From Rhizobium sp. CF122 (lineage in GTDB: Bacteria; Pseudomonadota; Alphaproteobacteria; Rhizobiales; Rhizobiaceae): a stretch of 64,000 nt of DNA. Below the pieces are notes generated by a model. The model saw nothing but the letters and a program-made list of their open reading frames with translations. It was not told the origin of the DNA and did not search any database. The position numbers and the translations under genes are program-made. Below, piece by piece: positions 16,835 through 26,611 of the stretch; position 1 is the stretch's first letter; every line of letters starts with the position of its first letter. The DNA lies in the NCBI RefSeq assembly GCF_000282035.1, contig NZ_AKKA01000078.1, positions 1 through 64,000 of the forward strand, in the 5' to 3' direction.

Positions 16835-17930
16835 TCACTGCGCCGTGACCTGTTGGAGCGTTGGCACCATTTCCACGACGGGCGGGTTCCATTTTCCTGT
16901 CAGCGCTTCACTTTTCGGCCCGTAAAGGCGCATGTTCAGGTTGAACGGCCCTGCGGGTGCCAGTAGCGTTGTTGGCAACGCGAGCAAGCGTTGCGATTTT
17001 CCAGTCCATCAGCTTTTGAGCTTCGGCCGGAACATCTTTCAAAGCCTCGGCGATGTCGGGCGCGACCTTGCTTTTATCGAAGCTCTTGCCCGGCTCTATC
17101 CCGATCCGCTTCATCCGGCTTATGATCGGCTGGTCGGTGGCGTGCGGCGGATTGACCTTCAGCAGTTCCGTTGCCTAGGCGAAGAAGTCCTCTGCCGCCA
17201 TCCCGTCGACTGTCTTCTTTGGCGGAGTTTTCATATCGATGTCAGGATCGATCGTGACCTTGGCCGGCTCGGCCGTCTTACCCCATTGCGACAGTGGCGT
17301 GACCGTGTAGCCAGCCTGGATCTTGTGAACGGCGTCGTAGTCGGACGGTCCATCCGTTTTCGTACGTCCGATGACCCAAACATAGGGTGTCGGTGCATCG
17401 ATCCGTTGCGTTCCGGCGGGGAGCTCCTTACCTGTCCAGCCAGGGGGAACGACGGCAAAATCGGCTTTCGCGGTTCCCGTCGTACGCCAGCCAGGCGAGG
17501 CGAATACATCCGTCCACATATCCAGCATGGGCAACAGATAGTAGCGCCCGTTTGTATCGGGGGCCGAGACAATCATCGGTTCCTTCGTCATGTCCAGCCA
17601 GGCGACTGAGTAGAGCGTGTCGAAATTGGGCCGAACGACATCCCTGAATTCCGCAGTCGGAAACTGCGGGACGTTGGTGAACATGTTGGCCGGCCCTCGT
17701 CCCATTGTCTTGCCAGCCTCAACGTTGGTTGCTTGCTCGCGGGTGAGGTTCATGGTGACCAATGGATAAAGATAGAGATATGCATCGACGCCGATCGCTG
17801 CCGCTTCCTCCTTGGTCAGAGCGTCCTCGGCGGCGACAGCCGGACCGTTGAGGTATCCTCCGGACAAGAGCAGACCAACTGTAAGGGTGATGAAATGCGA
17901 TTGCAGGACGAATCCTCCCAATGACCCCAC
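16835..17930 (-). pseudogene. Decayed DUF1254-family secreted protein gene
   Basis: The gene still reads as a DUF1254/DUF1214 protein: a signal peptide after a GTG at 17930, then IGVDAYLYLYPLVTMNLTR and RPNFDTLYSVAWLDMTKEP. It is broken in two ways. An in-frame TAG at 17175-17177 interrupts DFFA-ATELLKVNPP, where the family has a Tyr codon. About 200 bp further on, after ATLARVANN, the frame jumps directly to the C-terminal GPFNLNMRLYGPKSEALTG in another frame. That removes roughly 110-120 residues of the DUF1214 half. The last remnant stops at 16835. No complete product can be made, although a 251-aa N-terminal fragment is possible. Confidence 0.85.
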
Positions 17931-18329
17931 AGCAGGCTCCGCAGCCGTGTTGGTCTGTTTCAATTGATGCCAGATCGGACACCGACCCACATGCGCCGAC
18001 GTCTGGCTTATGAATATTGCCACTGCTGCGGACGCGGGACCCTCAACGCGCAAAAAGCGCTTGCGCAGCGCGTGAACTATGCGCTCAAAAATTGTAAGTG
18101 CAAACACTCTAAAATAAGAAGGATGGAGAGACCGGAAGCCGACGCAGGCCGGTCCGGCTTTTCCCGCTGGTGTTTACCCGCCGCGACGAGACTACGCGAT
18201 CTCGTTCATTCTTGCTGTGTGTCAAAACAAAAGCCGCTTCGCGTCGCAAAAGAAACGTTGTGCCGCATTTGGATTTGCGATTTGTATGGCCGACGAGAAG
18301 GGACCTTTCCCCGAAGGAGATGAAGGCGG
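17931..18329. other. Intergenic region upstream of the sarcosine oxidase operon
   Basis: About 400 bp between the DUF1254 remnant and soxB. It must contain the sox promoter. A hairpin at about 18137-18166 (AAGCCGAC with its complement, one bulge) is followed by TTTTCCC on the forward strand and could be an attenuator or a leftover terminator. I found no riboswitch consensus and no clear -35/-10 pair. Confidence 0.45.
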
Positions 18330-19583
18330 ATGCGCAGATACTCGGTTTTTGCCGTGGCACGGGAGGCCTTGCGAGGCCACAAGGGCTGGGAGAAGCAATG
18401 GACTTCGCCGGAGCCGCGCGCCGAATACGACGTCATCATCATCGGCGGCGGTGGGCATGGTCTGGGTGCGGCCTATTATCTCGCCAAGGAGCACGGCATA
18501 ACCAATGTCGCGGTCCTCGAAAAGGGCTGGCTCGGCGGCGGTAACACCGGTCGCAACACGACCATCATCCGCTCGAACTATCTCTACGAAGAGAGCATGC
18601 ATATCTACGAGCATTCGATGAAGCTCTGGGAGAACCTGTCGCAGGATCTCAACTACAATGTCATGTATTCGCCGCGCGGCGTGATGATGCTGTCGCACAA
18701 TGTGCATGACCAACAGTCCTTCAAGCGCCATATCCATGCCAATCGTCTCTATGGCATCGACAACGAGTGGCTGACGCCGGAGCAGGCCAAGGCCTATTGT
18801 CCGCCGCTCGATATCTCGGCCAGCGCCCGCTATCCGATCAATGGCGCTGCCCTGCAGCGCCGCGGCGGCACGGCGCGCCACGATGCGGTGGCCTGGGGCT
18901 ATGCCCGTGCGGCGTCCGATCGCGGCGTCCACATCATCCAGAACTGCGAAGTGACCGGCATCCGCCGCGGCCCGGACGGGCGCGTCACGGGTGTCGAGAC
19001 GAACCGCGGGTTCATCGGCGCCAAGAAGGTCGGCGTTTCGGCGGCCGGCCACACGACGACGGTCATGAGGATGGCCGACGTGCGCGTGCCGTTGCAATCG
19101 AGCCCGCTGCAGGCGCTGGTGTCCGAACCGCTGAAGCCGATCTTCCCTTGCGTGGTTATGTCCAACACCGTGCATGCCTATATCTCGCAGTCCGACAAGG
19201 GCGAACTCGTGATCGGCGCTGGCACCGACCAGTACAATTCCTACAGTCAGACCGGCGGCCTGCAGATCATCACGCATACGCTGGATGCGATCTGCGAGCT
19301 GTTCCCGATGTTCCGCCGCGTCAAGATGATGCGCCAGTGGGGCGGCATCGTCGACAACACGCCGGACCGTTCGGCGATCCAGTCGAAGACGCCGGTTCCG
19401 GGGCTCTACGTCAACTGCGGCTGGGGCACCGGCGGCTTCAAGGCGACGCCGGGTTCGGCCAATCTCTTCGCGCATCTGATCGCGCGCGACGAGGTGCACA
19501 AGTTCAATGCCGGCCTGACGCTGGACCGTTTCCGCACCGGCCGCCTGATCGACGAAGCCGCCGCTGCCGCTGTCGCCCACTGA
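18330..19583 (+). CDS. soxB: Sarcosine oxidase subunit beta (SoxB)
   Basis: The 417-aa flavin subunit of heterotetrameric sarcosine oxidase, which oxidatively demethylates sarcosine to glycine and passes the methyl group to tetrahydrofolate or as formaldehyde. FAD-binding motif YDVIIIGGGGHGLGAAYYL at residues ~33-51. The N-terminal extension MRRYSVFAVAREALRGHKGW is the family form. The covalent-FMN His should lie in the NRNTTIIRSNYL-type region near residue 80. Followed 12 bp later by soxD. Confidence 0.96.
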   Translation: MRRYSVFAVAREALRGHKGWEKQWTSPEPRAEYDVIIIGGGGHGLGAAYYLAKEHGITNVAVLEKGWLGGGNTGRNTTIIRSNYLYEESMHIYEHSMKLWENLSQDLNYNVMYSPRGVMMLSHNVHDQQSFKRHIHANRLYGIDNEWLTPEQAKAYCPPLDISASARYPINGAALQRRGGTARHDAVAWGYARAASDRGVHIIQNCEVTGIRRGPDGRVTGVETNRGFIGAKKVGVSAAGHTTTVMRMADVRVPLQSSPLQALVSEPLKPIFPCVVMSNTVHAYISQSDKGELVIGAGTDQYNSYSQTGGLQIITHTLDAICELFPMFRRVKMMRQWGGIVDNTPDRSAIQSKTPVPGLYVNCGWGTGGFKATPGSANLFAHLIARDEVHKFNAGLTLDRFRTGRLIDEAAAAAVAH

Positions 19584-19595
19584 CACGAGGACACC

Positions 19596-19937
19596 ATGCT
19601 TCTTATCTACTGCCCATACTGTCAGGAAGAGCGCTCCGAGCTCGAATTCCGCGGCGCCGGCGATGCCCATATCGCTCGCCCGACCGACATTGCTTCCATC
19701 TCCGACGAGGCGTTCGAGGAATATTTCTTCCTGCGCGACAACCCGAAGGGGCTGATCTTCGAACGCTGGCGCCACCAGCACGGATGCGGCCGCTTCTTCA
19801 ACGCGGCGCGCGACACGATCAGCGACAAGTTCATCATGACCTATAAGGCAGGCGAGCCGAAGCCTGAGATCGGCGAAGCCGCCGTTCCACACGCTCCCGT
19901 CGAGACCTACGAAGCGCTCGAAGGAGAAGCACAATGA
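19596..19937 (+). CDS. soxD: Sarcosine oxidase subunit delta (SoxD)
   Basis: A 113-aa small subunit with a zinc-ribbon-like pattern: YCPYCQEERSELEF at the N-terminus and HQHGCGRFFNAARDT in the middle supply the Cys and His ligands. The final ~25 residues are a flexible tail. Its stop overlaps the soxA start by four bases (ATGA), which points to translational coupling. Confidence 0.94.
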   Translation: MLLIYCPYCQEERSELEFRGAGDAHIARPTDIASISDEAFEEYFFLRDNPKGLIFERWRHQHGCGRFFNAARDTISDKFIMTYKAGEPKPEIGEAAVPHAPVETYEALEGEAQ

Positions 19938-22927
19938 GCGGCACGAACCGTATTGCAGGCAAGGGCCGCCTGACCCCGGCCAGAACCGCGCGCTTTACCT
20001 TCGATGGCAAGAGCTATACGGCGCTGGAGGGCGATACCGTCGCCTCGGCGCTGATTGCCAACAACATCCATCTGGTCGGCCGCTCGTTCAAGTATCACCG
20101 CCCGCGCGGCATTCTCTCGGCCGGCGCCGAAGAGCCGAACGCGCTGATCGACGTTGCGCGCGACAGCGCCCGCAAGCAGCCGAACGTGCGTGCCACGGTG
20201 CAGGAAGTCTTCGACGGCATGATCGTGCAGTCGCAGAACCGTTTCCCATCGCTGTCCTTCGATATCGGCGGCATCAATAACCTGATGTCGCCCTTCTTCG
20301 CGGCTGGCTTCTACTACAAGACCTTCATGTGGCCGAAGGCGGCCTGGAAGCATGTCTACGAGCCGATGATCCGTCGCGCAGCCGGTCTCGGCGTTGCGCC
20401 GAAAGAAGCCGATCCCGATCACTACGCCAGCCGCTACGCGCATTGTGACGTGCTGGTCGTCGGTGCCGGCGTCGCCGGTCTTTCGGCAGCCCTTGCTGCG
20501 GCTCATGCCGGTGTCAAGGTCATCCTCTGTGACGAGCAGGCGGAAGCCGGCGGTGCGCTGCGTTTCGACAGCGGTGTCAAGATCGATGGTCTCGACGGTT
20601 ATGAGTGGGCGCAGAAGACCGTTGCCAGCCTGAAGTCGATGGACAATGTGCAGGTTCTCACCCGCACCACTGCCTTCGGCTACTACAACCACAACTTCGT
20701 CGGTCTCGCCGAACGCGTCACCGATCATGTCGCGAACCCGGGCCGCCACCTGCCGCGTGAGCGTCTGTGGCAGCTGCGCGCCAAGCGTGTCATCCTCGCC
20801 AACGGCGCGATCGAGCGCCATATGGTGTTCCCGAACAACGACCGTCCGGGCATCATGCTGGCCTCGGCCGCGCGCATGTATCTCAACCAGTACGGCGTCG
20901 CCGTCGGCCAGAAGGTCGGGGTCTACACGGCGCACGACTCTGCCTACGAGGCCGCCTTCGACCTGAAGCGCGCCGGTGTCGAGATCGCCGCGATCGTCGA
21001 TTGCCGGCACACGCCCGGTGCTGCCGTTCTGGCGGAAGCCCGCTCGCTCGGCATCGACGTGCTCGCCGGTCAATCGGTCGTCAACACCTCGGGCAAGCTG
21101 CGCATCTCGTCCATGACCGTTGCCCGCAACGGCGGCGGCTCTCCACGCAAGATCGCGGTCGATGCGCTGCTGGTCTCGGCCGGCTGGACGCCTTCGGTGC
21201 ACCTGTTCTCGCAGTCGCGCGGCAAGGTGAAGTTTGAGCCGGAAACGCAGCGCTTCCTGCCCGGCACCTATGCGCAGGATTGCCTCTCCGTTGGCGCCTG
21301 CAACGGCACGGATGATCTGCAGCAGACGATCGAGGAATCGCTGGCCGCGGGTGAACTGATGGCCCAGGCGGTCGGCAAACCATCCGGCGGCAAGATCAGC
21401 ATCACCGCCGAGCAGGCGCATCAGTGGACGGGCGGCATGATCGGCGCTGCCGAAGGGGCGGGTCCGGAGACCCGCACCAAGGCGTTCATCGATTTCCAGC
21501 ACGACGTCTGTGCCAAGGATATCCGCCTTGCCGTGCGCGAAGGCATGCACTCGATCGAGCATATCAAGCGCTTCACCACGAACGGCATGGCGTCGGATCA
21601 GGGCAAGCTCTCCAACATGCATGGTCTGGCGATTGCCGCCGAAATGCTGGGCAAGGAGATCCCGCAGGTCGGTCTGACGACCTTCCGTGCGCCCTACACG
21701 CCGGTCACCTACGGTACGCTGATCGCGCATTCGCGCGGCGAGCTGTTCGACCCGGCGCGCAAGACGCCGTTGCACCCGTGGGAAGAAGCGCAGGGTGCGG
21801 TGTTCGAGGATGTCGGCAACTGGAAGCGCGCCTGGTTCTATCCGCGCGCCGGTGAGACGATGCATCAGGCGGTCGCCCGTGAATGCAAGACGGCGCGCGA
21901 TGTCGCCGGCGTGTTCGATGCTTCGACGCTCGGCAAGATCGAAGTCGTCGGCCCCGACGCCGCCGAGTTCATGAACCTCATGTACACCAACGCCTGGGAC
22001 ACACTGAAGCCCGGCAAGTGCCGCTACGGCATCATGACCCGCGAAGACGGCTTCGTTTATGACGACGGCGTCGTCGGGCGTCTGGCTGACGATCGCTTCC
22101 ATGTGACGACGACGACCGGCGGTGCGCCGCGCGTTCTCCACCACATGGAAGACTATCTGCAGACGGAATTCCCGCATCTCAAGGTATGGCTGACTTCGGT
22201 GACCGAACAATGGGCAGTCATTGCCGTGCAGGGGCCGAAGGCACGCGAAATCATCGCCCCGCTGGTCGAGGGCGTCGATATTTCCAACGAAGCCTTCCCG
22301 CATATGAGCGTTGCCGAGTGCACGGTCATGGGCGTGCCGGCGCGTCTGTTCCGCGTGTCGTTCACCGGCGAGGTCGGCTTCGAAATCAACGTGCCGGCCG
22401 ATTACGGCCAATCGGTGCTGGAAGCGGTCTGGGCCAATGCAGAGCCGCTCGGCGCCTGCGTCTACGGTACCGAAACGATGCACGTTCTTCGCGCCGAGAA
22501 GGGCTATATCATCGTCGGGCAGGATACGGACGGTACCGTCACGCCTCACGATGCCGGTCTTTCCTGGGCGGTTTCCAAGAAGAAGACGGATTTCGTGGGC
22601 ATTCGCGGGCTGAAGCGACCGGATTTGGTGAAGGAAGGCCGCAAGCAGCTCGTCGGTCTCCTCACCAAGGATCCGAATCTGGTGCTCGAAGAGGGTGCAC
22701 AGATCGTCGCCAACCCGAACGAGCCGAAGCCGATGACGATGCTCGGCCATGTGACCTCGTCCTACTGGTCGGAAAATCTTGGGCGATCGATCGCCTTTGC
22801 GCTGGTCGCCGATGGCCGCAAACGGATGGGCGAAACGCTCTATGTGCCGATGCCCGACAAGACGATCGCCGTCGAGGTGACTGATATGGTGTTCTTTGAC
22901 AAGGAAGGAGGCCGCATCAATGGCTGA
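19934..22927 (+). CDS. soxA: Sarcosine oxidase subunit alpha (SoxA)
   Basis: The 997-aa large subunit. A short N-terminal 2Fe-2S-like fold region (FTFDGKSYTALEGDTVASAL) is followed by the NAD-binding motif VLVVGAGVAGLSAALAA near residue 175, and a C-terminal half (about 600-990) homologous to the GcvT/aminomethyltransferase folate-binding domain (GVFDASTLGKIEVVGPDAAEF, FTGEVGFEINVPADYG). The protein links oxidation at SoxB to tetrahydrofolate in the other half. The normal length for the family is about 990 aa. Confidence 0.97.
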   Translation: MSGTNRIAGKGRLTPARTARFTFDGKSYTALEGDTVASALIANNIHLVGRSFKYHRPRGILSAGAEEPNALIDVARDSARKQPNVRATVQEVFDGMIVQSQNRFPSLSFDIGGINNLMSPFFAAGFYYKTFMWPKAAWKHVYEPMIRRAAGLGVAPKEADPDHYASRYAHCDVLVVGAGVAGLSAALAAAHAGVKVILCDEQAEAGGALRFDSGVKIDGLDGYEWAQKTVASLKSMDNVQVLTRTTAFGYYNHNFVGLAERVTDHVANPGRHLPRERLWQLRAKRVILANGAIERHMVFPNNDRPGIMLASAARMYLNQYGVAVGQKVGVYTAHDSAYEAAFDLKRAGVEIAAIVDCRHTPGAAVLAEARSLGIDVLAGQSVVNTSGKLRISSMTVARNGGGSPRKIAVDALLVSAGWTPSVHLFSQSRGKVKFEPETQRFLPGTYAQDCLSVGACNGTDDLQQTIEESLAAGELMAQAVGKPSGGKISITAEQAHQWTGGMIGAAEGAGPETRTKAFIDFQHDVCAKDIRLAVREGMHSIEHIKRFTTNGMASDQGKLSNMHGLAIAAEMLGKEIPQVGLTTFRAPYTPVTYGTLIAHSRGELFDPARKTPLHPWEEAQGAVFEDVGNWKRAWFYPRAGETMHQAVARECKTARDVAGVFDASTLGKIEVVGPDAAEFMNLMYTNAWDTLKPGKCRYGIMTREDGFVYDDGVVGRLADDRFHVTTTTGGAPRVLHHMEDYLQTEFPHLKVWLTSVTEQWAVIAVQGPKAREIIAPLVEGVDISNEAFPHMSVAECTVMGVPARLFRVSFTGEVGFEINVPADYGQSVLEAVWANAEPLGACVYGTETMHVLRAEKGYIIVGQDTDGTVTPHDAGLSWAVSKKKTDFVGIRGLKRPDLVKEGRKQLVGLLTKDPNLVLEEGAQIVANPNEPKPMTMLGHVTSSYWSENLGRSIAFALVADGRKRMGETLYVPMPDKTIAVEVTDMVFFDKEGGRING

Positions 22928-23468
22928 TATGGCAGTTCGCAAATCCGCTCTTTCCGGCCAGCATGGCGGCTCGGCCACGGTACGGCTGACGCCAGCCTCT
23001 GCGGCAAGCCGCGTGGCGCTTCGCGCGCCGGCCGAGTCGCTCAAAGCTCTTTCCTCCGCGCTTGGTGTCACGGTGCCGGCTTCCCCGAAAACCTCCGGTC
23101 GCAAGGGTGGTCGTGCTGCCCTCTGGCTCGGCCCGGATGAATGGCTTGTCATCGACGAATCCGGGGCAGACCTGATGGGTGCGCTCGCCAAGTCGGGCGT
23201 GCTGCATTCGGCCACCGACGTCTCGCACCGAAACGTCGCGGTTATCGTCTCCGGCCCCGGGGCGGAAGCGACGATCTCCGCGGGCTGCCCGCAGGATCTG
23301 TCGCTCGAGGTCTTCCCGGTCGGCGCCTGCTCACGCACGCTGTTTGGAAAGGCCGAGATCGTGCTCTTCCGCACCGAGGACGATACATTCCGAGTCGAAT
23401 GCTGGCGTTCGTTTGCGGATTTCGTATTCGGCCTGCTGGCCGAGGGCGCCGAAGACGCGGCGCATTAA
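22920..23468 (+). CDS. soxG: Sarcosine oxidase subunit gamma (SoxG)
   Basis: The 182-aa gamma subunit, related to a truncated GcvT fold, which stabilises the tetramer. It contains LWLGPDEWLVIDESG and ATDVSHRNVAVIVSGPGA, both usual for SoxG. The start at 22920 overlaps the soxA stop by 8 bp with AAGGAGG just upstream. It ends the operon before a strong hairpin. Confidence 0.93.
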   Translation: MADMAVRKSALSGQHGGSATVRLTPASAASRVALRAPAESLKALSSALGVTVPASPKTSGRKGGRAALWLGPDEWLVIDESGADLMGALAKSGVLHSATDVSHRNVAVIVSGPGAEATISAGCPQDLSLEVFPVGACSRTLFGKAEIVLFRTEDDTFRVECWRSFADFVFGLLAEGAEDAAH

Positions 23469-23488
23469 GCGCTGCTAACTTGCAATGC

Positions 23489-23526
23489 CCGATCGGGGAT
23501 GGTGCTCTTGTGCCGTCCCCGATCGG
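23489..23526 (+). terminator. Probable terminator of the sox operon
   Basis: A long stem (CCGATCGGGGA with one G-U pair, 14 bp in all) with a ~10-nt loop lies 20 bp after soxG. The T-tract after it is poor. Confidence 0.55.
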
Positions 23527-23613
23527 CTTCAAGTTGTATGACGGCTGTCATTCGTGTCATCATCCACCGGGCGCGCGCGGTCCGTATCGAAGCGCCGTCG
23601 CAACGAGTGGGGG

Positions 23614-24018
23614 ATGTCTTCGATGATGCTGCATCACGTTTCCATTGTCGCCATGGATCTCGACCGTTCCGTCGGCTTCTATCGCGATGTCTTCGGTCTC
23701 GAGCAAATCGAGAGGCCACCTTTCAGTAGTGTTGGAGCGTGGTTCGCCTGCGGGGCGCTGCAGGTCCACATCATTGTCAATCCGGCCGGAACCTTCCGGC
23801 GTGCGGCGACCATAGACACGACCGACGGACATTTCGCGTTCCGTACCGATGATTTCGAGGGATGTATCCGGGGGCTGATTGCGAAGGGTTTTCGCGAGGA
23901 TGCTCCAGAGGGCGATCCCTGGCGGTTGCGTGTTAGGCGCAATGGCCCGGCGGGGTTTCCACAAGCCTATCTGCTCGATCCCGATCGCAACATCGTTGAA
24001 ATCAACGGCGCGCCATAG
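23614..24018 (+). CDS. VOC-family (glyoxalase-like) protein
   Basis: A 134-aa vicinal oxygen chelate protein: LHHVSIVAMDLDRSVGFYRD starts the first beta-alpha-beta-beta-beta module, and YLLDPDRNIVEI ends the second. The first His (LHHV), a central His near HIIV and the last Glu (VEI) are the usual metal ligands. Substrate unknown; it could be an isomerase, dioxygenase or lyase. The ATG at 23614 follows GTGGGGG. Neighbouring genes give no clue. Confidence 0.85.
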   Translation: MSSMMLHHVSIVAMDLDRSVGFYRDVFGLEQIERPPFSSVGAWFACGALQVHIIVNPAGTFRRAATIDTTDGHFAFRTDDFEGCIRGLIAKGFREDAPEGDPWRLRVRRNGPAGFPQAYLLDPDRNIVEINGAP

Positions 24019-24060
24019 CGACGCGTCAAACACCGCCCACCAAAGTCAAGAGCATAAGGT

Positions 24061-24546
24061 CTACGCGTCTTCCGGCCGGTCCTTGGGGTCGAACTGGATG
24101 ATGGTGATCCACCGCGCGGTGAGCGCCGGTTTCTTCTCGTTCTCGATCTCGATTGTGACCTCATAGGTCGTCATCAGCATGCCGGCGCCGCGGAAGCGGG
24201 CTTCGGCGAGGACAAAGTGGCCGCGGATGCGTGCCCCCGATTTGACCGGCGAGAGGAAACGGACGTTCTCGAAGCCGTAATTGATGCCCATGGTCTGCTC
24301 ACGGACCTTCGGCAGGCTGTTGTAGTTCATCGCCGAGAGTAGCGAGAGGGTAAGAAAGCCGTGGGCGATGGTGCTGCCGAAGGGACTTAATGCAGCGCGC
24401 TCCGGATCGACGTGGATGTACTGATGGTCGTTGGTCGCATGCGCAAACGCATCGATCATGGCCTGATCGACGACGATCCAGTCCGAGAGGCCGGTTTCAG
24501 TGCCGACCAACCCACGTACATCCGCGAGCGAAATTTCCTTGGCCAT
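24061..24546 (-). CDS. MaoC-fold dehydratase (NodN-like)
   Basis: A 161-aa hot-dog-fold hydratase. The catalytic motif is present as HATNDHQYIHVDPERAA (Asp-His), followed by FGSTIAHGFLTLSLL, which matches the NodN/MaoC subgroup. Such enzymes hydrate enoyl-CoA substrates in fatty acid or polyhydroxyalkanoate pathways. It lies 87 bp downstream of glgX on the same strand and has no known link to glycogen. It is convergent with the VOC gene. Confidence 0.87.
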   Translation of the reverse strand: MAKEISLADVRGLVGTETGLSDWIVVDQAMIDAFAHATNDHQYIHVDPERAALSPFGSTIAHGFLTLSLLSAMNYNSLPKVREQTMGINYGFENVRFLSPVKSGARIRGHFVLAEARFRGAGMLMTTYEVTIEIENEKKPALTARWITIIQFDPKDRPEDA

Positions 24547-24633
24547 TGATTCCCCATGAGAAAGCGGCTGCGCAAGCCTTACAATGGGATTGTGACGATT
24601 GCGACAAGGAATTGCAGGCGGGAGCCCGTCAGA

Positions 24634-26601
24634 TCAACTTTCGAGATAGAAAGAGACCGAGCGGCGCGGTACGATGGCAGAAGTTGCGGATTTCTCCGGC
24701 GCATCCGGGGCAAGAAGCCGCCATGAAGGCGGTCCGGGTAATGTAAAGATTTCCTCGCCGCCCGAGCGATTGAAGAGAACCGCCAGCCGCGTGGCCTTGT
24801 TGGTTTGGCCATCGCGCGTCGAAAGCACCATTCCGAGCGTGGAAAAGTTCGGCGTCTCCCACTCTTGCACGCTCATCGCCTGGCCGGAGGGCGAGATCCA
24901 TTCGACATCGCCGTTGCCGTTGAGGAAGCCCATTTCCGAGAAGGCGGAGAAGCGCTTGCGCAGGCCGGAGATGAATGCGGTATGGGCGATAAGATCGTCG
25001 TCGAGCCCTGCCCAGTCGACCCAGGTGATCTCGTTGTCCTGGCAATAGGCATTGTTGTTGCCGCGCTGAGTGCGGCCGGCTTCGTCGCCTGCCGTCAGCA
25101 TGATGCTGCCGCGGGTGGCAAAGAGCGTGGAGAGCAGCGCCTTCAGGTCGTCATGGCGCTTGCGAATAATATCGGGGTAGCGGGTTTCGCCCTCGACACC
25201 GTTGTTCCAGGTGTGGTTCTCGTTGTGGCCGTCGCGGTTTTGCTCACCGTTCGCCTCGTTATGCTTGCCGCTGTAGGATACGACATCCCTCAGCGTGAAG
25301 CCGTCATGGGCGGCGAGGAAGTTGACGCTGCGCGTCCCTGTCCCAGCGTTTCGGGAGAAAATATCGGAGGAGCCGGCAAGGGTGGTCGCGAGCGGGCCGG
25401 TCTTGTAGTCGTCGCCGCGCCAGTAGCACCTGACATCGTCGCGCACGCGGTCGTTCCATTCGAGGAATGGTGCCGGAAAATTGCCGAGCTGATAGCCGCC
25501 TGGGCCGATGTCCCAGGGCTCGGCGATCATTACGCGGTCCGCCAGCACATCATCGGCGAGCATCGCCGTCAACGTTTCGCCATGTGCCTCGAACCCGTTT
25601 ACGGTGCGGCCAAGTACGGGGGCGAGGTCGAAGCGGAAACCGTCAATCCCTGCGCCGAGCACAAAGTGGCGTAGGCTGTCGATGATCAACTGCCTGATAT
25701 AGGGATGATCGCAAGCGACGGTGTTGCCGGTTCCGGTATCGTTGACCAGTTCGCCCGGCCGACCGGGCAGGTGGCGATAGAAAGAGAGATTGTCGAGGCC
25801 GCGCAGCGACAGCGTCGTGCCGAAGCGGTCGCTTTCGCCGGTGTGGTTGAAGACGAGATCGAGGATGACGGCGATGCCTTCCGCATGGAGCGTCGCAACG
25901 GTGTCGCGTAGTTCCGCCATGCCGCCAGGGGCAAGCCGCGGATCGAGCGCCATGAAGGCAATGGGGTTGTAGCCCCAGCTGTTTCGCAGGCCGAGCGGCG
26001 GCAGATGCCGCTCGTCGATCCAGGCGGTGATCGGCATGAGCTCGACGGCGTCGACGCCGATGCGCTTGAGATGGGTAATCACCGAGGGATGTGCCAAAGC
26101 CGCGACCGTGCCGCGCTGGGCTTCGGGGACATCCGGATGCAGGATGGTGAAGGGCCGGACAGCGACTTCGTAGATGAAGCCGCCCGGCTTGAAGAGGGGC
26201 TTTGCCGGTCTCACCGTGATATCGCGGGTGACGACCGCCTTCGGCACGAGATGCTGTGTCTCGGCGCCGAAGGCGCCGAGCAGGGGATCGTGGTGGAAGG
26301 GGCGATCGAGTTCCTTGGCGTAGGGATCGACCAGCAGTTTCGACGGGTCGAACCAAAGGCCGCTGTCAGGCGCATAGACGCCATCGGCGCGGTAGCCATA
26401 GAGCGCGCCTTCCTTCAATCCGTCGACGAAGAGGCGATGGACATGGTCATCGCCGCGTTCCATCGGCAGGCGGGCCAGTTCCTTGTCGTCGTCGCTGAAC
26501 AGGCACAACTCGATCTGTCCGGCATTGTGCGACCAGACGGCGAAATCAACGCCGGTCTCAAAGATGCTTGCCCCGCCTTGCCCGGATTTGTTCGCCGCCA
26601 T
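24634..26601 (-). CDS. glgX: Glycogen debranching enzyme (GlgX)
   Basis: A 655-aa GH13 isoamylase-type enzyme that removes alpha-1,6 branches from phosphorylase-trimmed glycogen. An N-terminal CBM48-type domain (FAVWSHNAGQIELCLF) precedes the TIM barrel with nucleophile region GIDGFRFDLAPVLG, acid/base EPWDIGPGGYQ and the AAHDGFTLRDVVSY motif. It is the last gene of glgP-glgB-glgC-glgA-pgm-glgX, 10 bp after pgm. Confidence 0.95.
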   Translation of the reverse strand: MAANKSGQGGASIFETGVDFAVWSHNAGQIELCLFSDDDKELARLPMERGDDHVHRLFVDGLKEGALYGYRADGVYAPDSGLWFDPSKLLVDPYAKELDRPFHHDPLLGAFGAETQHLVPKAVVTRDITVRPAKPLFKPGGFIYEVAVRPFTILHPDVPEAQRGTVAALAHPSVITHLKRIGVDAVELMPITAWIDERHLPPLGLRNSWGYNPIAFMALDPRLAPGGMAELRDTVATLHAEGIAVILDLVFNHTGESDRFGTTLSLRGLDNLSFYRHLPGRPGELVNDTGTGNTVACDHPYIRQLIIDSLRHFVLGAGIDGFRFDLAPVLGRTVNGFEAHGETLTAMLADDVLADRVMIAEPWDIGPGGYQLGNFPAPFLEWNDRVRDDVRCYWRGDDYKTGPLATTLAGSSDIFSRNAGTGTRSVNFLAAHDGFTLRDVVSYSGKHNEANGEQNRDGHNENHTWNNGVEGETRYPDIIRKRHDDLKALLSTLFATRGSIMLTAGDEAGRTQRGNNNAYCQDNEITWVDWAGLDDDLIAHTAFISGLRKRFSAFSEMGFLNGNGDVEWISPSGQAMSVQEWETPNFSTLGMVLSTRDGQTNKATRLAVLFNRSGGEEIFTLPGPPSWRLLAPDAPEKSATSAIVPRRSVSFYLES

Positions 26602-26611
26602 GCTGCTCCGG

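Noticed and set aside
18108..18329. Possible glycine riboswitch before the sarcosine oxidase operon (GGAGAGACC near 18123, CCGAAGGAG near 18311)
   Set aside because: The two fragments are about 190 nt apart and the aptamer core with its conserved joining regions is missing; the second fragment is explained as the soxB ribosome binding site.
19907..23374. Reverse-strand open frame of 1155 codons opposite soxA and soxG
   Set aside because: No recognisable domain; it covers confident sox genes and stays open only because of codon bias.
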